NCBI RefSeq assembly: GCF_900105075.1
Contig: NZ_FNSK01000001.1
Coordinates: forward strand, 2,756,001-2,820,000
Direction of reading: 5' to 3'
Source of the DNA: Rhodobacter sp. 24-YEA-8
GTDB lineage: Bacteria > Pseudomonadota > Alphaproteobacteria > Rhodobacterales > Rhodobacteraceae
DNA: 64,000 nucleotides
Both the position numbers and the translations under genes were made by a program. The notes beneath the pieces were generated by a model, which was not told the DNA's origin, did not search any database, and worked only from the letters and a program-made list of their open reading frames with translations. The first letter of the stretch is position 1. Every line of letters starts with the position of its first letter. Shown here in pieces: positions 17,079-27,248 of the stretch.

Positions 17079-18191
17079 ATGACTGCAGCTGCCGGTGCCT
17101 TTTCTTCTCTCGGACCCGATATCACCGAGCGCCTTTCGCGCGCGCGCGGCGATCTGCGGATGGGTGTGCCGGTGGTGCTGGCAGGCGAGGGCGAGGCCGC
17201 ACTTGCTATCGCCATCGAGCCGCTGGAGCCACCGCGCCTGAGCGCATTGCGCAGCTTTGGCGAGCCGGAACTGGCACTGACCGCCTGGCGGGCCGAGACG
17301 CTGAAAGCCTTTGCCTGTGACGGCGATATCGCCCGGATCGCAGTGCCACCGGGCGCCGATACTGCCTGGCTCAAGGCCATCGCCGATCCGCAGGATGATC
17401 TGCGCGTGCCGCTCAAGGGGCCGGTGCGGGGGCTTTATGGCGGCTCGGGCGCGCTGCACCGGGCGGCGGTGTTGCTGGCGAAATCGGCACATCTTTTACC
17501 GGCGGCGCTGCTCGTGCGGGTCGAAAACCCGCTGCTGTTGGCCGCCGATCACGGGCTGACCTTCCTCAGGATCGACGAGGCACTGCCGGCCCTCTCGCGG
17601 CTGGCACCGCTTGCCGACGTGGTCTCGGCGCGGCTGCCAATGGCACTGGCCGGTGCGGGGCGGCTCCATATCTTCCGCCCCGATGACGGCGGCGACGAAC
17701 ATTATGCGATCGAAGTCGGCCAGCCCGCGCGCGACCGCCCGGTGCTGGCGCGGCTTCATTCCGCCTGTTTCACCGGAGACGTTCTGGGCTCGCTGAAATG
17801 CGATTGCGGCCCGCAGCTTCACGCTGCGCTTGCCCAGATGGGCGACGAGGGCGCGGGCGTCCTGCTCTATCTGAACCAGGAGGGTCGTGGCATTGGCCTT
17901 GCGAATAAAATGCGCGCCTATTCGCTGCAGGATCAGGGCTTTGATACGGTCGATGCCAATCACCGGCTGGGGTTTGAAGATGATGAGCGCGATTTCCGCA
18001 TCGGGGCCGAACTCCTGCGCGGTCTCGGATTTCGCGAGGTGCGGCTTTTGACCAACAACCCGCGCAAAGTGGCAATGCTGGACAGCTGCGGGCTGAAAGT
18101 GGTCGAGCGTGTGCCGCTGAAGGTCGGAAAGACCCGCGAAAACGCGGCCTATCTGGCCACCAAGGCCGCCAGATCGGGGCATTTGCTGTGA
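17079..18191 (+). CDS. ribA: GTP cyclohydrolase II with N-terminal extension
   Basis: A 370-residue protein. The C-terminal half (about 195-370) is a complete GTP cyclohydrolase II. It has zinc cysteines Cys230, Cys241 and Cys243 ([17 protein letters not shown]), the catalytic loop NQEGRGIGL (266-274) and LLTNNPRK (323-330). It opens GTP to the first riboflavin intermediate. The first 190 residues look like a degenerate DHBP-synthase-type or other extension; I see none of the acidic RDDE-type catalytic motifs of RibB there. ATG 17079 is preceded by CAGGAGA. The stop overlaps the next gene's GTG (GTGA), so the two are co-translated. The N-terminal domain's role is unknown. Confidence 0.92.
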   Translation: MTAAAGAFSSLGPDITERLSRARGDLRMGVPVVLAGEGEAALAIAIEPLEPPRLSALRSFGEPELALTAWRAETLKAFACDGDIARIAVPPGADTAWLKAIADPQDDLRVPLKGPVRGLYGGSGALHRAAVLLAKSAHLLPAALLVRVENPLLLAADHGLTFLRIDEALPALSRLAPLADVVSARLPMALAGAGRLHIFRPDDGGDEHYAIEVGQPARDRPVLARLHSACFTGDVLGSLKCDCGPQLHAALAQMGDEGAGVLLYLNQEGRGIGLANKMRAYSLQDQGFDTVDANHRLGFEDDERDFRIGAELLRGLGFREVRLLTNNPRKVAMLDSCGLKVVERVPLKVGKTRENAAYLATKAARSGHLL

Positions 18192-18712
18192 TCCACCCGG
18201 GACAGACCGCTGAGGACCTTGTGCTGAGCCCTACAGGGCTTTTGTTCCGGGGTCGCCGTTTCGCCTGCACCATCGGGCGTGGCGGCATCTCGCGCGATAA
18301 ACGTGAGGGCGATGGAGCGACGCCTTTCGGGCTGCATCATATCGTTGGCGGCTTCTACCGCCCCGACCGGCTGGCCCGGGCCGATGTGCCGGCCTGGGCA
18401 GAACCGCTGATCCCGGGCGATCTGTGGTCAGATGACAGCCGTGACCCGGCCTATAATTCCCATGTCCGGGCGCCGCATGGTTTCTCGCATGAGGATCTGC
18501 GCCGCTCTGACCCGCAATATGATCTGGTTCTGGTCACCGACTGGAACTGGCCCGATGCGACACCCTGCCGGGGATCCGCGATCTTCCTGCATTCCTGGCG
18601 TCGCCCGGGCTGGCCCACCGCCGGCTGCGTCGCCTTTGCACAGCCCGATCTTTTGTGGATCGCGCGGCGCATCCGCCACGGGACAAGGCTGATCGTGCCC
18701 TATTTCGCGTAG
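18188..18712 (+). CDS. L,D-transpeptidase (YkuD) family protein
   Basis: A 174-residue YkuD-fold protein. The catalytic motif is visible as His135 (FLHSW) and, 12 residues on, the nucleophile Cys147 in PTAGCVAF. Family members make 3-3 peptidoglycan cross-links or attach lipoproteins in the periplasm. Unusually, there is no signal peptide or membrane segment; the protein begins [19 protein letters not shown]. Either it acts in the cytoplasm, possibly on recycled muropeptides, or it leaves by an unseen route. The GTG start overlaps the ribA stop by 4 bp. Linkage to ribA has no evident metabolic logic. Confidence 0.83.
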   Translation: MIHPGQTAEDLVLSPTGLLFRGRRFACTIGRGGISRDKREGDGATPFGLHHIVGGFYRPDRLARADVPAWAEPLIPGDLWSDDSRDPAYNSHVRAPHGFSHEDLRRSDPQYDLVLVTDWNWPDATPCRGSAIFLHSWRRPGWPTAGCVAFAQPDLLWIARRIRHGTRLIVPYFA

Positions 18713-19356
18713 GCACGATCCCCGAAAATCGCCGAGCCGACGCGGATATGGGTTGCCCCATGCGCCACGGCGAGCTCGAAATCCGAACTCATCCCCATCG
18801 AGAGCCCCTCGACCCCGTTTCGCGCCGCGATCCCGGCCAGCATTTTAAAATGCTGCACCGGGTCTTCGCCATCTGGCGGAATGCACATCAGCCCGACGAC
18901 CGGCAGATACATCGCGCGGCAGGCCGAGATGAAATCATCGGCCTGGCCCGGCAGGATACCGGCCTTTTGCGGCTCTTCGCCGGTGTTGATCTGGATGAAA
19001 ATATCGGGACTGGCGCCACGCGCATTGGCAAGGGTCGCCAGCCGCTCGGCCAGCGAGGGGCGGTCAACCGAATGGATCGCATCGAAAAGATCGACCGCGA
19101 CCTTTGCCTTATTGCTTTGCAAGGGCCCGATCATATGCAGCTTTACGCCGGGGTATTTCGCCTTCCAGATGGGCCATTTGAACGCGGCCTCCTGGACGTA
19201 ATTCTCGCCGAAGACGCGCTGGCCTTCATCCAGCACCGCCTCGACCCGCGGGCCGGGCTGTACTTTCGAAACCGCAATCAGCGTAACAGAGCCCGCTTCG
19301 CGGCCCGCGGCCAGTTCGGCGGCGCGCAGCCTTGCGGTGATCCCGGTAAGTGACAT
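18700..19356 (-). CDS. YggS-family PLP homeostasis protein
   Basis: A 218-residue single-domain PLP-binding protein of the YggS/PROSC family. The cofactor lysine is Lys31 in LIAVSKVQP; VFGENYVQEA, HMIGPLQSNK and the late SMGMSSDFELAVAHGATHIRVGSAIFG stretch are all diagnostic. The family has no known catalytic activity and keeps free PLP and amino-acid pools in balance. I chose ATG 19356 (MSLTGI); a longer frame to 19443 runs through the porin terminator region. Its 3' end overlaps the convergent L,D-transpeptidase gene by 13 bp. Confidence 0.93.
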   Translation of the reverse strand: MSLTGITARLRAAELAAGREAGSVTLIAVSKVQPGPRVEAVLDEGQRVFGENYVQEAAFKWPIWKAKYPGVKLHMIGPLQSNKAKVAVDLFDAIHSVDRPSLAERLATLANARGASPDIFIQINTGEEPQKAGILPGQADDFISACRAMYLPVVGLMCIPPDGEDPVQHFKMLAGIAARNGVEGLSMGMSSDFELAVAHGATHIRVGSAIFGDRAYAK

Positions 19357-19430
19357 TGCCCGCACCTTTGCTGCCTCAGAACGCGCCCTGATTACAACGC
19401 CCGGGCACAGAAGGGAAACGCCGGAAATGA

Positions 19431-19455
19431 AAAGAGCGGGCAATGCCCGCTCTTT
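19431..19455 (-). terminator. Porin terminator
   Basis: AAAGAGCGGGC and GCCCGCTCTTT form a perfect 11-bp stem with a 3-base loop. On the minus strand it comes 24 bp after the porin stop and ends in a T tract, so it terminates the porin transcript. Confidence 0.92.
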
Positions 19456-19478
19456 CCAAAGATATTGATCCGTTAAGA

Positions 19479-20474
19479 TCAGAAGTCGAAGCGAACGCCG
19501 AGATCAGCTTTGGTGCCGTTGTTGGCGCCAGCTGCATCGCCGAAGCCCGACTGGATCGAACCCGAGATACGAGCGCCTTCGCCGAGCGAGTAGTCAGCGC
19601 CGATACCGTAAGCGGTGTCGTAGCCGGCACGATCCCAATCCGACACATATGCTTTCAGCGTGGTCGCGCCGAAGGTGTAGTTGCCGTAAAGGGTCACTTG
19701 CGTCGAGTCCGAAACACCACCAGCAGCGGTGTTGTAGTCGTAGTAGTTCAGGCCGACATTGCCGTCGCCGAAGTTGTAGGCCGCACCGATGAAGTAGTCA
19801 TCGTTGTCTTTGATGCCTTGCGACGACAGGTTGATGCCGGCAGCGACCGAGATCTGGCCGTTCGACCAGTCAGCAGCCAGGCCGATTTCTTCGTCATTAG
19901 CGAGGAGACCAGGAACGATGCTGAGGTCTTTAGCAGTTTGATCCGGGTCGACGTACGAGAAGTACAGATTGACATCGGCGATCGAATAGAACGCAGCAAC
20001 GCCGGCGTAGTTGCTGTTCTGGTTCGAATCTGCGCCTTTCGAGTTATAGGCGAAGAAGCCGTTCTGCGCATCGCCGAACGAGCTGTCATCGAAGCCCATT
20101 TCCGAATCATAGGTCAGGCGAACCGAGTCCCATGCGGTGTCGACGTTGCCGACCTGAACGGTCAGACCTTCGTAGCCGACCGAGAAGCGGGCCTTGTTAC
20201 CGACGGTGGTGTCGTTGCCCAGGTCGTTCTGCAGACGCAGACGCGCGCCGAAGGTCACGCCGACATCGGTCTCGGTGGTAGCGTCGATATTCAGACGCAG
20301 ACGACCAGCGATCTGGGTTTCTTCTTCGGTCCCAGCGATGCCCGAACCCGGGGTAACACCACGATCTTCGATATACTGCAGACCGAAACGGCCGTAGCCC
20401 GAGATGGTCACATCAGCAGCGGCGGCCGAAGCGCCAGCAACCAGTGCGGTGGTTGCGATAAGAAGCTTTTTCAT
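19479..20474 (-). CDS. Outer-membrane porin
   Basis: A 331-residue general porin of the Rhodobacter type. A classic signal peptide (MKKLLIATTALVAGASAAAA) is followed by alternating beta-strand sequence starting DVTISGYGRFGLQYIEDRG. The C-terminus ends in RFDF, with the terminal Phe needed for BAM-dependent insertion. The mature protein is low in charge extremes and Asn/Gly/Asp-rich, as expected of a 16-strand barrel. ATG 20474 is chosen for the signal peptide; eight extra in-frame codons upstream are probably leader. It is monocistronic, with a strong terminator. A 350-bp non-coding interval lies upstream. Confidence 0.92.
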   Translation of the reverse strand: MKKLLIATTALVAGASAAAADVTISGYGRFGLQYIEDRGVTPGSGIAGTEEETQIAGRLRLNIDATTETDVGVTFGARLRLQNDLGNDTTVGNKARFSVGYEGLTVQVGNVDTAWDSVRLTYDSEMGFDDSSFGDAQNGFFAYNSKGADSNQNSNYAGVAAFYSIADVNLYFSYVDPDQTAKDLSIVPGLLANDEEIGLAADWSNGQISVAAGINLSSQGIKDNDDYFIGAAYNFGDGNVGLNYYDYNTAAGGVSDSTQVTLYGNYTFGATTLKAYVSDWDRAGYDTAYGIGADYSLGEGARISGSIQSGFGDAAGANNGTKADLGVRFDF

Positions 20475-20824
20475 CGTATTCCCTCGATTGACTTCCAAGG
20501 ATGGCCCAACTCAGGGGAATCCGAATTGGGTATGGATCGTATTTCTGCTTCTCGGGGCCTGATTGCAACGATGATGCCGCGCCGCGCCCGGAAACGCCTC
20601 GCCTGTGGTGCAGCAAAGTCACAGTGCGTTTTTGGCCCCTGACAGCGGCCCATCCGGAGCGTACTGCCGCAACTCCCTCGCCCGGAACGCGGCCTCTGCT
20701 ATTGCCCCATTAAAGCGGCAATACAGGCATGGCGCCGCCGCCGCCGGGGTCTTGCAGGCCAAAAAGCCTTGTTCCACACAGGTGGCTAAGCTAGACAGCC
20801 GTTTAAGTTAAACGGGAGTTTCCG
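20475..20824. other. Intergenic region between divergent porin and DUF3576 genes
   Basis: 350 bp with no credible gene. It must hold two divergent promoters and probably porin control sites. At its right end a perfect 8-bp inverted repeat (CCGTTTAA-G-TTAAACGG, 20799-20815) overlaps the GGGAG ribosome site of the DUF3576 gene. I could not identify a clear promoter or a named regulator site. Confidence 0.6.
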
Positions 20825-21343
20825 ATGGCTCTGGCGAAATCCGCGCGCAGCCTGCTTTGTGGCGGCCTGCTTGTTACCCTTGCGGCCTGCGGCGGCAATA
20901 CTGGTGGAACCGCAGACGACGCCCGCACCGGGGCGACCGCCGGCAAGCAGGGCACGGCAGAACTGGGCAATTCGCGCGAAAGATCAAACCGCGCCGGCGG
21001 CACGATCTGGAATCTCTTCGGCAATGGCGCAGATCCGAACACCACTGTCGAGGTGAACAAATATATCTGGCAGGCCTCGCTTGAAGTGCTGAATTTCCTG
21101 CCGATCGAAAGCATTGACCCCTTTACCGGCGTAATCGTCACCGGCTATGGCCGCCCGCCGGGTGGGGGGCGTGCCTACCGCGCTACGATCTATGTTCAGG
21201 ATCCGGCGCTCGAGGCACGCAGCCTGAAGCTCTCGCTTCAAAGCCAGGGCGGCGGCGCAGTGGCGCCCGAGACCGTTCGCGCGGTGGAGGATGCGATTCT
21301 CACCCGGGCGCGGCAGCTCCGGGTCCGGGACACCAAGCTCTGA
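20825..21343 (+). CDS. DUF3576 lipoprotein
   Basis: A 172-residue predicted lipoprotein. The signal ends in the lipobox LAAC (Cys22: LLVTLAACGGN), followed by a Gly/Thr-rich linker and a compact domain. That domain (WNLFGNGADPNTTVEVNKYIWQASLEVLNFLPIESIDPFTG, GYGRPPGGGRAYRATIYV) matches DUF3576, an alphaproteobacterial family of unknown function. It sits convergent to the leuS-lptE-holA run. Since lptE acts in LPS export, an outer-membrane assembly role is tempting but unproven. A GGGAG site lies 6-7 bases before the ATG, partly inside a hairpin. A terminator follows at 21369-21390. Confidence 0.85.
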   Translation: MALAKSARSLLCGGLLVTLAACGGNTGGTADDARTGATAGKQGTAELGNSRERSNRAGGTIWNLFGNGADPNTTVEVNKYIWQASLEVLNFLPIESIDPFTGVIVTGYGRPPGGGRAYRATIYVQDPALEARSLKLSLQSQGGGAVAPETVRAVEDAILTRARQLRVRDTKL

Positions 21344-21368
21344 CCACAGCCAGAACCGAGACGACCAG

Positions 21369-21390
21369 AGGCGGCTTCGGCCGCCTTTTT
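21369..21390 (+). terminator. Terminator after DUF3576 gene
   Basis: AGGCGGC and GCCGCCT form a 7-bp stem capped by a TTCG tetraloop and followed by a T run, 25 bp after the stop codon. Confidence 0.88.
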
Positions 21391-21437
21391 CATGTCACAG
21401 AAGAATATGCCTTGCAGCAAGGCGGCGCAGGCAGGGA

Positions 21438-22454
21438 TCAGCGCCCCGCCCGCGCGGCGATCCGCAGAAAGACCCGCTCGACCAGCGCAAGCCCTGGCAC
21501 TTTCATCGTCGAGCGCAGCGTCAGATCAGCCTCGACCAGATCGGCGATGGCGGGTTCCAGGCTGCGCATCCCCCATTTCCTGAGCTGTCCCTGCATCCGA
21601 TCCCGGCGCGGCCCGAAGACCCGTGCCTTTTGCAAGCCATTGCCTGCACCGCCCGGATCACTTGCCGCAATATGCAGTGTGCGGAAATACCGCAGCGCCT
21701 GGATGCAGAGGGTTACCGGCAACACGCCCTGCCCTCCCAGCCGCAGCATCAACATGCCGACCTGACGGCTCTGCCCCTCGGCCACGGCATTCAGGAGCTC
21801 ATCCACCTCGGCGTCAATCGTTGCCGGTGCCAGCGCCGCGACCTCATCCGGTGTCAAAGGCGTCGGATCCTGCCATTTATACAGCGCGATCTTCTCAAGC
21901 GTCTGCCGGAAGTCACCCGGATCCAGCGCCCGCGCAAGTTGCGTCAGATCATCCATCACCGCTGGCGGGATCTGCGCGAGACCGGCTCTGGCCAGTTCGG
22001 ATTCGATCTCTTCGCGCGTCGGCGGATCGTCATAAAGCCCGATGCAAACCGTATGGGGGAGCTTTTCAAACAGTGACTTAAGCGTCGATTTGCCCTTCAG
22101 ATCGCCCGCCGTGGCTATGATCACCGCATCACCCGGCTTCCAGTCCTTCAGCGCTGCGGTAAAGGTCGCGGTCAGCCCGTCGGTTGCATCCTCGACAAAG
22201 GCCACACGCGGGCCCGGGAAGAAACCGACCGCCCTGACCGCATCCGACAGTGCCGCCTGGTCCTTGCGCAGATCCGCGCCCGACATGCGCGCAAGCCGCA
22301 TCTCGGCCTCGCCTTCGGGCCCGATCAGCGCGAGAATCGCCGCCTGGCGTTTCAGCGCGACCCGCATCGTATCGGCACCAAAGATCAGAAGCCCCGCGCG
22401 GGCGGGGTCAGGCTTTGCCATGTAACGATTGGCCTCGGCGCCGCGCAGCAGCAT
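21438..22454 (-). CDS. holA: DNA polymerase III subunit delta
   Basis: A 338-residue protein of the HolA family. It has an N-terminal region with LLIFGADTMRV, a central ATPase-like fold including VIIATAGDLKGKSTLKSLFEK and FVEDATDGL, and a C-terminal helical collar. Delta opens the beta clamp in the clamp-loader complex. HolA sequences are weakly conserved, so the call also uses context: leuS-lptE-holA is the usual order in this and many other groups. Its ATG shares one base with the lptE stop. An internal Met (MAKPD, residue 12) is a plausible alternative start. Confidence 0.9.
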   Translation of the reverse strand: MLLRGAEANRYMAKPDPARAGLLIFGADTMRVALKRQAAILALIGPEGEAEMRLARMSGADLRKDQAALSDAVRAVGFFPGPRVAFVEDATDGLTATFTAALKDWKPGDAVIIATAGDLKGKSTLKSLFEKLPHTVCIGLYDDPPTREEIESELARAGLAQIPPAVMDDLTQLARALDPGDFRQTLEKIALYKWQDPTPLTPDEVAALAPATIDAEVDELLNAVAEGQSRQVGMLMLRLGGQGVLPVTLCIQALRYFRTLHIAASDPGGAGNGLQKARVFGPRRDRMQGQLRKWGMRSLEPAIADLVEADLTLRSTMKVPGLALVERVFLRIAARAGR

Positions 22455-22975
22455 CAGCCGGCCGACGGACCAGAGGCGCGCGCGCTGTTGCGCCTTTGCA
22501 GCGCCGCCATTTCTGCGATCAGCCGCGCCACGACCTGATCGGCCAGGATCGACATCAGCCGGCTTTGCGCATCTTCCTCTGCCGCCAGCATCGCCACGGT
22601 CGAGCCGGTCGCGTTGAACGCGGTGAAGCTTTGCGCCCGCCCGCTTGCGAGCACGGCGCCGCTGAGCGTATCCGAGATCCGGAAGGTCACGACCCCCGAG
22701 ATATTGTAGCGCGTGGTGCGGTTGTCTGCGGTGACGCCGACACCATCCGTTTTGGTCGTGATGGCGTAGTCGAGGTCATAGAGATGGCGCTCGGGCCGCC
22801 CGAGACGCTCCTCGATTCGCTGCACAAAGGCAAAAGCCTCTTTGGTATCGGGGTCCGCCGCGCGCACCTGGCCCAGCAGGGCCTCGGCCGGTCCGCCCTT
22901 CTGATAGGCGGGAGTAAAGCCGCAGGCGGCAAGCGCCAGCGGCATCAGCAGGAAGGTCCGGCGGTCAGTCCCCAC
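22454..22975 (-). CDS. lptE: LPS-assembly lipoprotein LptE
   Basis: A 173-residue lipoprotein. The signal MGTDRRTFLLMPLALAAC has its lipobox Cys at 18, followed by GFTPAY, the start typical of LptE. The mature part has the two-helix/beta layout (YNISGVVTFRISDTLSGAVLASGRA). LptE plugs the LptD barrel and helps deliver lipopolysaccharide to the outer leaflet. It starts 21 bp after leuS and ends overlapping holA by one base, which is the classic leuS-lptE-holA order. Primary sequence alone is weak; the order and lipobox make it firm. Confidence 0.9.
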   Translation of the reverse strand: MGTDRRTFLLMPLALAACGFTPAYQKGGPAEALLGQVRAADPDTKEAFAFVQRIEERLGRPERHLYDLDYAITTKTDGVGVTADNRTTRYNISGVVTFRISDTLSGAVLASGRAQSFTAFNATGSTVAMLAAEEDAQSRLMSILADQVVARLIAEMAALQRRNSARASGPSAG

Positions 22976-22996
22976 GGGTTCAGCCCCTTGATGCCG

Positions 22997-25555
22997 TCAC
23001 GCGACGACGTTGATGATGCGCCCCGGCACCACGATGATCTTCTTCACCGCATTGCCACCGAGGAATTTCACCACATCCTCATGGGCCAGCGCCAGCTTTT
23101 CAACCTCGGAAGAGGCAAGATCCTTCGGCACGCTGATTTCCGCACGTTTCTTGCCATTGATCTGGATCGGCAGCGTGATCACATCATCGACCAGCAGCGC
23201 CGGATCGGCTTTCGGCCAGCCAGCCTGAGCACAAAGCCCTTCGCCGCCCTGCATGGCCCAGATTTCCTCGGCCAGATGCGGCGTCATCGGCTGCATCAGC
23301 TGCGCCAGAACCCGCATCCCATCGCGCGCCACCAGCGCCGAAGCATCGGCTTTCGCCAGTGTATTGGTCAGCCCGTAAAGCACGGCAATCGCCTTGTTGA
23401 AGGCAAAGCCTTCAATCGACTTCGTGACCTCGACCACCGCCCGCGCCACTGCCTTTTGCAGCTCAAGGTCAGCCGTGCCGGCGTAATCCGATGGCATCGA
23501 GGCGACCCGGTCCGACAGCGTCCAGACGCGGGTCAGGTGTTTGCTGGTGGCATCGGCACCAGAGGCCGTCCATTCGATATCCCGCTCGGGCGGGCTGTCC
23601 GACATCACGAACCAGCGTGCGGTATCTGCGCCGTAAGACGCGATGATGCTCATCGGATCGACGACGTTCTTCTTTGATTTCGACATCTTGGCCGAAGGGA
23701 TCACCTCGACCGCAGTGCCATCCGCCAGCGTCACGCCCGCATCGGAACGCAGGACATCCTCCGGCAGATGGTAAACCGGGCGGCCCTTGTCATCGATGGT
23801 CTTGTAGATCTCATGCGTGACCATGCCCTGGGTAAACAGCGCGTCAAACGGCTCGCGCGATTTGGCGGGCAGATGGCCGGTCACGTTCATCGCACGGGCA
23901 AAGTAGCGCGAATACAGAAGATGCAGGATCGCGTGTTCGATGCCGCCGATATACTGGTCGACATTCATCCAGTATTCCGCATCCTCCATCACCGTCGGCG
24001 TGGTCGCGCGCGGCGCGGTGAAGCGGGTGAAATACCAGGACGAATCGACGAACGTATCCATCGTATCCGTCTCGCGCTTTGCCGCCTGGCCGCATTTCGG
24101 ACAAGGGACATCGCGCCAGGTCGGGTGACGGTCGAGCGGATTGCCCGGCTTGTCGAAGCTTACATCATAGGGCAGCTCGACGGGGAGGTTCTCTTTCTTC
24201 TCGGGCACCACGCCGCAGGTCGGGCAATGGACGACCGGGATCGGGCAACCCCAATAGCGCTGGCGCGACAGGCCCCAGTCGCGCAGGCGAAACTTGGTCA
24301 CGCCCTCGCCGAAGCCCTTTTCCTCGGCCAGAGCGATGGCGTCCAGGATGCCCTGTTCGCCGGTTTTGACCTCGGCCCCCGCGACATTGCGGATATAGGT
24401 GACGCGCTCGGATTTCGCCGGGACGAAGGGTTCCGTGAGCGCCGTCTCGGCCTCGCCTTCCGGGACGAAGACCGGGATGATCGGCAGGCTGTATTTGGTC
24501 GCGAATTCGAAATCGCGCTGGTCATGGCCCGGGCAGCCGAAGATCGCGCCGGTGCCGTAATCCATCAGGATGAAATTCGCGATCCAAACCGGCAGTTCAA
24601 TGGAAGGGTCCAGCGGATGACGCACGCGCACGCCGGTATCGAAGCCGATCTTTTCAGCGGTCTCGATCTCTTCGGCGGTGGTGCCGCCCTTGCGGCATTC
24701 GGCGGCAAAGGCCGCAATGGCCTCGTTTTTCTCGGCCAGCGCCTTTGCCAGCGGATGATCGGCCGAGATCCCGGCAAAGCTGGCGCCGCCCAGCGTGTCG
24801 GGGCGGGTGGTGTAAACTTCCAGCCGGTCAAAGCCTTCCGGCGCATTCACCGTCTCGAACGCGAATTGCAACCCCTGGGATTTGCCGATCCAGTTCGCCT
24901 GCATCAGGCGTACCTTTTCAGGCCATTTCTCCAGCCCGTCGAGCGAGCTCAGCAGATCATCCGCCATAGCCGAGATCTTAAAGAACCATTGCGTCAGCTC
25001 TTTGCGCTCCACCAGCGCACCCGAACGCCAGCCGCGCCCGTTCTCGACCTGCTCATTGGCGAGCACGGTCATATCGACCGGGTCCCAGTTCACCACGGCG
25101 GCCTTGCGGTAAACCAGCCCCGCCTCAAGCATGTCGAGGAACATCGACTGTTGCTGGCCGTAATATTCCGGGTCGCAGGTGGCGAATTCGCGGCTCCAGT
25201 CGATCGACAGGCCCAGCGGCTTCATCTGGTCCTTCATCACGGCGATATTGCCATAGGTCCAGTCTTTCGGGTGGCCGCCCCGCTCCATCGCCGCGTTTTC
25301 CGCCGGCATCCCGAAAGCATCCCAGCCCATCGGGTGCAGCACCGAGAATCCGCAGGACGACTTATAGCGCGCGACCACATCGCCCATGGTGTAATTGCGC
25401 ACATGGCCCATATGGATGCGCCCCGACGGATAGGGGAACATCTCAAGCACGTAATATTTCGGCTTTGACGGGTCGGCCTTCGCGGTGAAAACCCCGGCCT
25501 CATCCCAGGCGGATTGCCATTTCTTCTCGATCTGACCGGGTTCGTAGCGCGACAT
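22997..25555 (-). CDS. leuS: Leucyl-tRNA synthetase
   Basis: An 852-residue class Ia synthetase of normal length. The HIGH-type motif is HMGH (48-51, [15 protein letters not shown]), the editing domain holds a threonine-rich TTRPDT segment, and KMSKSKKN is near residue 621. A zinc-like Cys cluster ([22 protein letters not shown]) is visible around residues 440-490. It charges tRNA-Leu. The gene heads leuS-lptE-holA. Nothing is missing or disrupted. Confidence 0.98.
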   Translation of the reverse strand: MSRYEPGQIEKKWQSAWDEAGVFTAKADPSKPKYYVLEMFPYPSGRIHMGHVRNYTMGDVVARYKSSCGFSVLHPMGWDAFGMPAENAAMERGGHPKDWTYGNIAVMKDQMKPLGLSIDWSREFATCDPEYYGQQQSMFLDMLEAGLVYRKAAVVNWDPVDMTVLANEQVENGRGWRSGALVERKELTQWFFKISAMADDLLSSLDGLEKWPEKVRLMQANWIGKSQGLQFAFETVNAPEGFDRLEVYTTRPDTLGGASFAGISADHPLAKALAEKNEAIAAFAAECRKGGTTAEEIETAEKIGFDTGVRVRHPLDPSIELPVWIANFILMDYGTGAIFGCPGHDQRDFEFATKYSLPIIPVFVPEGEAETALTEPFVPAKSERVTYIRNVAGAEVKTGEQGILDAIALAEEKGFGEGVTKFRLRDWGLSRQRYWGCPIPVVHCPTCGVVPEKKENLPVELPYDVSFDKPGNPLDRHPTWRDVPCPKCGQAAKRETDTMDTFVDSSWYFTRFTAPRATTPTVMEDAEYWMNVDQYIGGIEHAILHLLYSRYFARAMNVTGHLPAKSREPFDALFTQGMVTHEIYKTIDDKGRPVYHLPEDVLRSDAGVTLADGTAVEVIPSAKMSKSKKNVVDPMSIIASYGADTARWFVMSDSPPERDIEWTASGADATSKHLTRVWTLSDRVASMPSDYAGTADLELQKAVARAVVEVTKSIEGFAFNKAIAVLYGLTNTLAKADASALVARDGMRVLAQLMQPMTPHLAEEIWAMQGGEGLCAQAGWPKADPALLVDDVITLPIQINGKKRAEISVPKDLASSEVEKLALAHEDVVKFLGGNAVKKIIVVPGRIINVVA

Positions 25556-25616
25556 GGGTTGAGCCTCTGTATCTGACAGAGAGGGAATTACCCCTCCCGG
25601 CGTCAGAGGTAAAGGA

Positions 25617-26033
25617 TCACAGCATCAGCTCCATATCGCGATGGGCAATTCCCGCATCCAGGTATTCCGGCCCGAAGGCCCGAAAGCCGAGCGCCTCGTA
25701 AAAGCCTAGCGCATGGATCTGTGCCCCCAGTTTCGCGCGGGTGACACCGGGCTGCGTGCGCAAAACCGCGACCGCCTCGCGCATCAGCGCCTGGCCGATG
25801 CCCTGCCCGCGCGCTTGCGCGAGCACGCAGACCCGGCCGATCTTGCCAGTCGCACCCTCGATCAGGATCCGCGCGGTCCCGAGCGGCTGATCGTCTGTGG
25901 CCAGCAGATGCAGCGCCTCGCCATCGCGCCCGTCGAGCTCATCGCCCTCGGAAACCGCCTGTTCCTCGATGAAAACGCGGCGCCGCAGTGCCTGGCAGGC
26001 GGCCAGATCATCCGTCAATGCAACCCGGATCAC
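25617..26033 (-). CDS. GNAT-family N-acetyltransferase
   Basis: A 138-residue GNAT-fold protein. The N-terminus [24 protein letters not shown] is followed by the acetyl-CoA loop [15 protein letters not shown] (Q/RxxGxG/A) and the C-terminal [11 protein letters not shown]. This resembles the ElaA/PhnO-like small acetyltransferases; the substrate is not predictable. Its start overlaps the dapE stop by 4 bp, so it is co-expressed with dapE. An acetyl-CoA enzyme beside a succinyl-diaminopimelate enzyme has no proven link. Confidence 0.85.
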   Translation of the reverse strand: MIRVALTDDLAACQALRRRVFIEEQAVSEGDELDGRDGEALHLLATDDQPLGTARILIEGATGKIGRVCVLAQARGQGIGQALMREAVAVLRTQPGVTRAKLGAQIHALGFYEALGFRAFGPEYLDAGIAHRDMELML

Positions 26034-27184
26034 GCGAAATAATCCCTGAGAATACGGCTGTAGATCGCTTTCAGCTGGTGGATCTGCGCGATCTCCACCC
26101 GTTCATCGACCTGGTGCATGGTCTTGCCGACCAGGCCGAATTCGACCACGGGGCAGTGATCCTTGATGAAGCGCGCATCCGAGGTGCCGCCACTCGTGGA
26201 ATAATCCGGGCTGACGCCGGTCTCTGCCTGGACCGCCTCGCGGATCATCGCGGAAAATTCGCCCGGCACGGTTAGAAAACTGTCGCCGGAATTGCTGGTC
26301 TTCACCGTGATCCGCACCCCGGTTTCCGCCGCAACCACTGCGGCATGGCTTTGCAGCCAGGTCGCAATGCTCTCTCCGGTATGGAGGTCATTATAGCGGA
26401 TATTGACGATGGCCGTCCCCCTGGCCGGGATCACATTGGTGGCCTTATTGCCGCAATCAATCGTGGTGATCGCGAGGGTCGAGGCGTCGAAATGATCTGA
26501 TCCCTCGTCCAGCGGCTCCGCCTCCAGCCGCGCCATCAGCTTCACCAGCGCTGACATCGGGTTCTTCGCGCGATGCGGATAGGCGGAATGGCCCTGCACC
26601 CCTTCGGCGGTGAACCAGGCGGTCAGGCTGCCACGCCGGCCGATCTTCATCATCTGGCCCATCACATCGGGGCAGGTCGGCTCGCCGACCAGGCAATGCG
26701 TCATCCGCTCGCCCTGCTCCGCCATCCAGTCCAGCAGCGCCACGGTGCCATGTTCGGCGACATCTTCCTCATCGCCGGTGATCGCAAGGATCACCGCGCC
26801 ATCGGGCGGGGTCTCGCGCACGAAATCCACCGCAGCGGCGGCGAAGGCCGCCACCCCGGATTTCATATCGGTGGCGCCGCGCCCATACATCCAGCCATCG
26901 ACCACGACCGCGCCGAACGGGTCCTGGGTCCAGGCCGCAGCATCTCCCACCGGCACCACATCGGTATGACCGTTAAAGCCGAAGGACCGGTTCGCCCCCC
27001 GTATGCCCCAGCGGGCATAGAGATTGGCGATCCCACCACGATCCACCCGGGTACAGGCAAACCCGGCCTCGCTCAGCAACGCCTCCAGCAAGACGAGCGC
27101 GCCCCCCTCTGCCGGCGTTACCGAGTTGCAGCGAATCAGCCGAGCGGTCAGCTCAGCCGGATCAACCGGGGTGAAATCGGTCAT
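26030..27184 (-). CDS. dapE: Succinyl-diaminopimelate desuccinylase
   Basis: A 384-residue M20 metallopeptidase-family enzyme. Metal ligands are visible in NGHTDVVP (His73), [10 protein letters not shown] (Asp106) and ITGDEE (Glu139/Glu140), and the dimerization/lid domain lies between about 180 and 290. It hydrolyses N-succinyl-L,L-diaminopimelate, giving the precursor for both lysine and murein cross-links. ATG 27184 (MTDFTP) is chosen because family members start there and a GGAGA site precedes it; the longer upstream frame is non-family. Functionally it feeds lysA (11120-12394) in the same pathway. Confidence 0.95.
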   Translation of the reverse strand: MTDFTPVDPAELTARLIRCNSVTPAEGGALVLLEALLSEAGFACTRVDRGGIANLYARWGIRGANRSFGFNGHTDVVPVGDAAAWTQDPFGAVVVDGWMYGRGATDMKSGVAAFAAAAVDFVRETPPDGAVILAITGDEEDVAEHGTVALLDWMAEQGERMTHCLVGEPTCPDVMGQMMKIGRRGSLTAWFTAEGVQGHSAYPHRAKNPMSALVKLMARLEAEPLDEGSDHFDASTLAITTIDCGNKATNVIPARGTAIVNIRYNDLHTGESIATWLQSHAAVVAAETGVRITVKTSNSGDSFLTVPGEFSAMIREAVQAETGVSPDYSTSGGTSDARFIKDHCPVVEFGLVGKTMHQVDERVEIAQIHQLKAIYSRILRDYFA

Positions 27185-27248
27185 GGGGGTCTCCTTCAGG
27201 CGATTGCAACAGCCATAGTCCCGGCTGCCGCGCGGGGCAACCGGGGCC

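Noticed and set aside
23768..25468. Long plus-strand frame opposite leuS
   Set aside because: Antisense of leuS, which has intact HIGH and KMSKS motifs; no recognizable protein.
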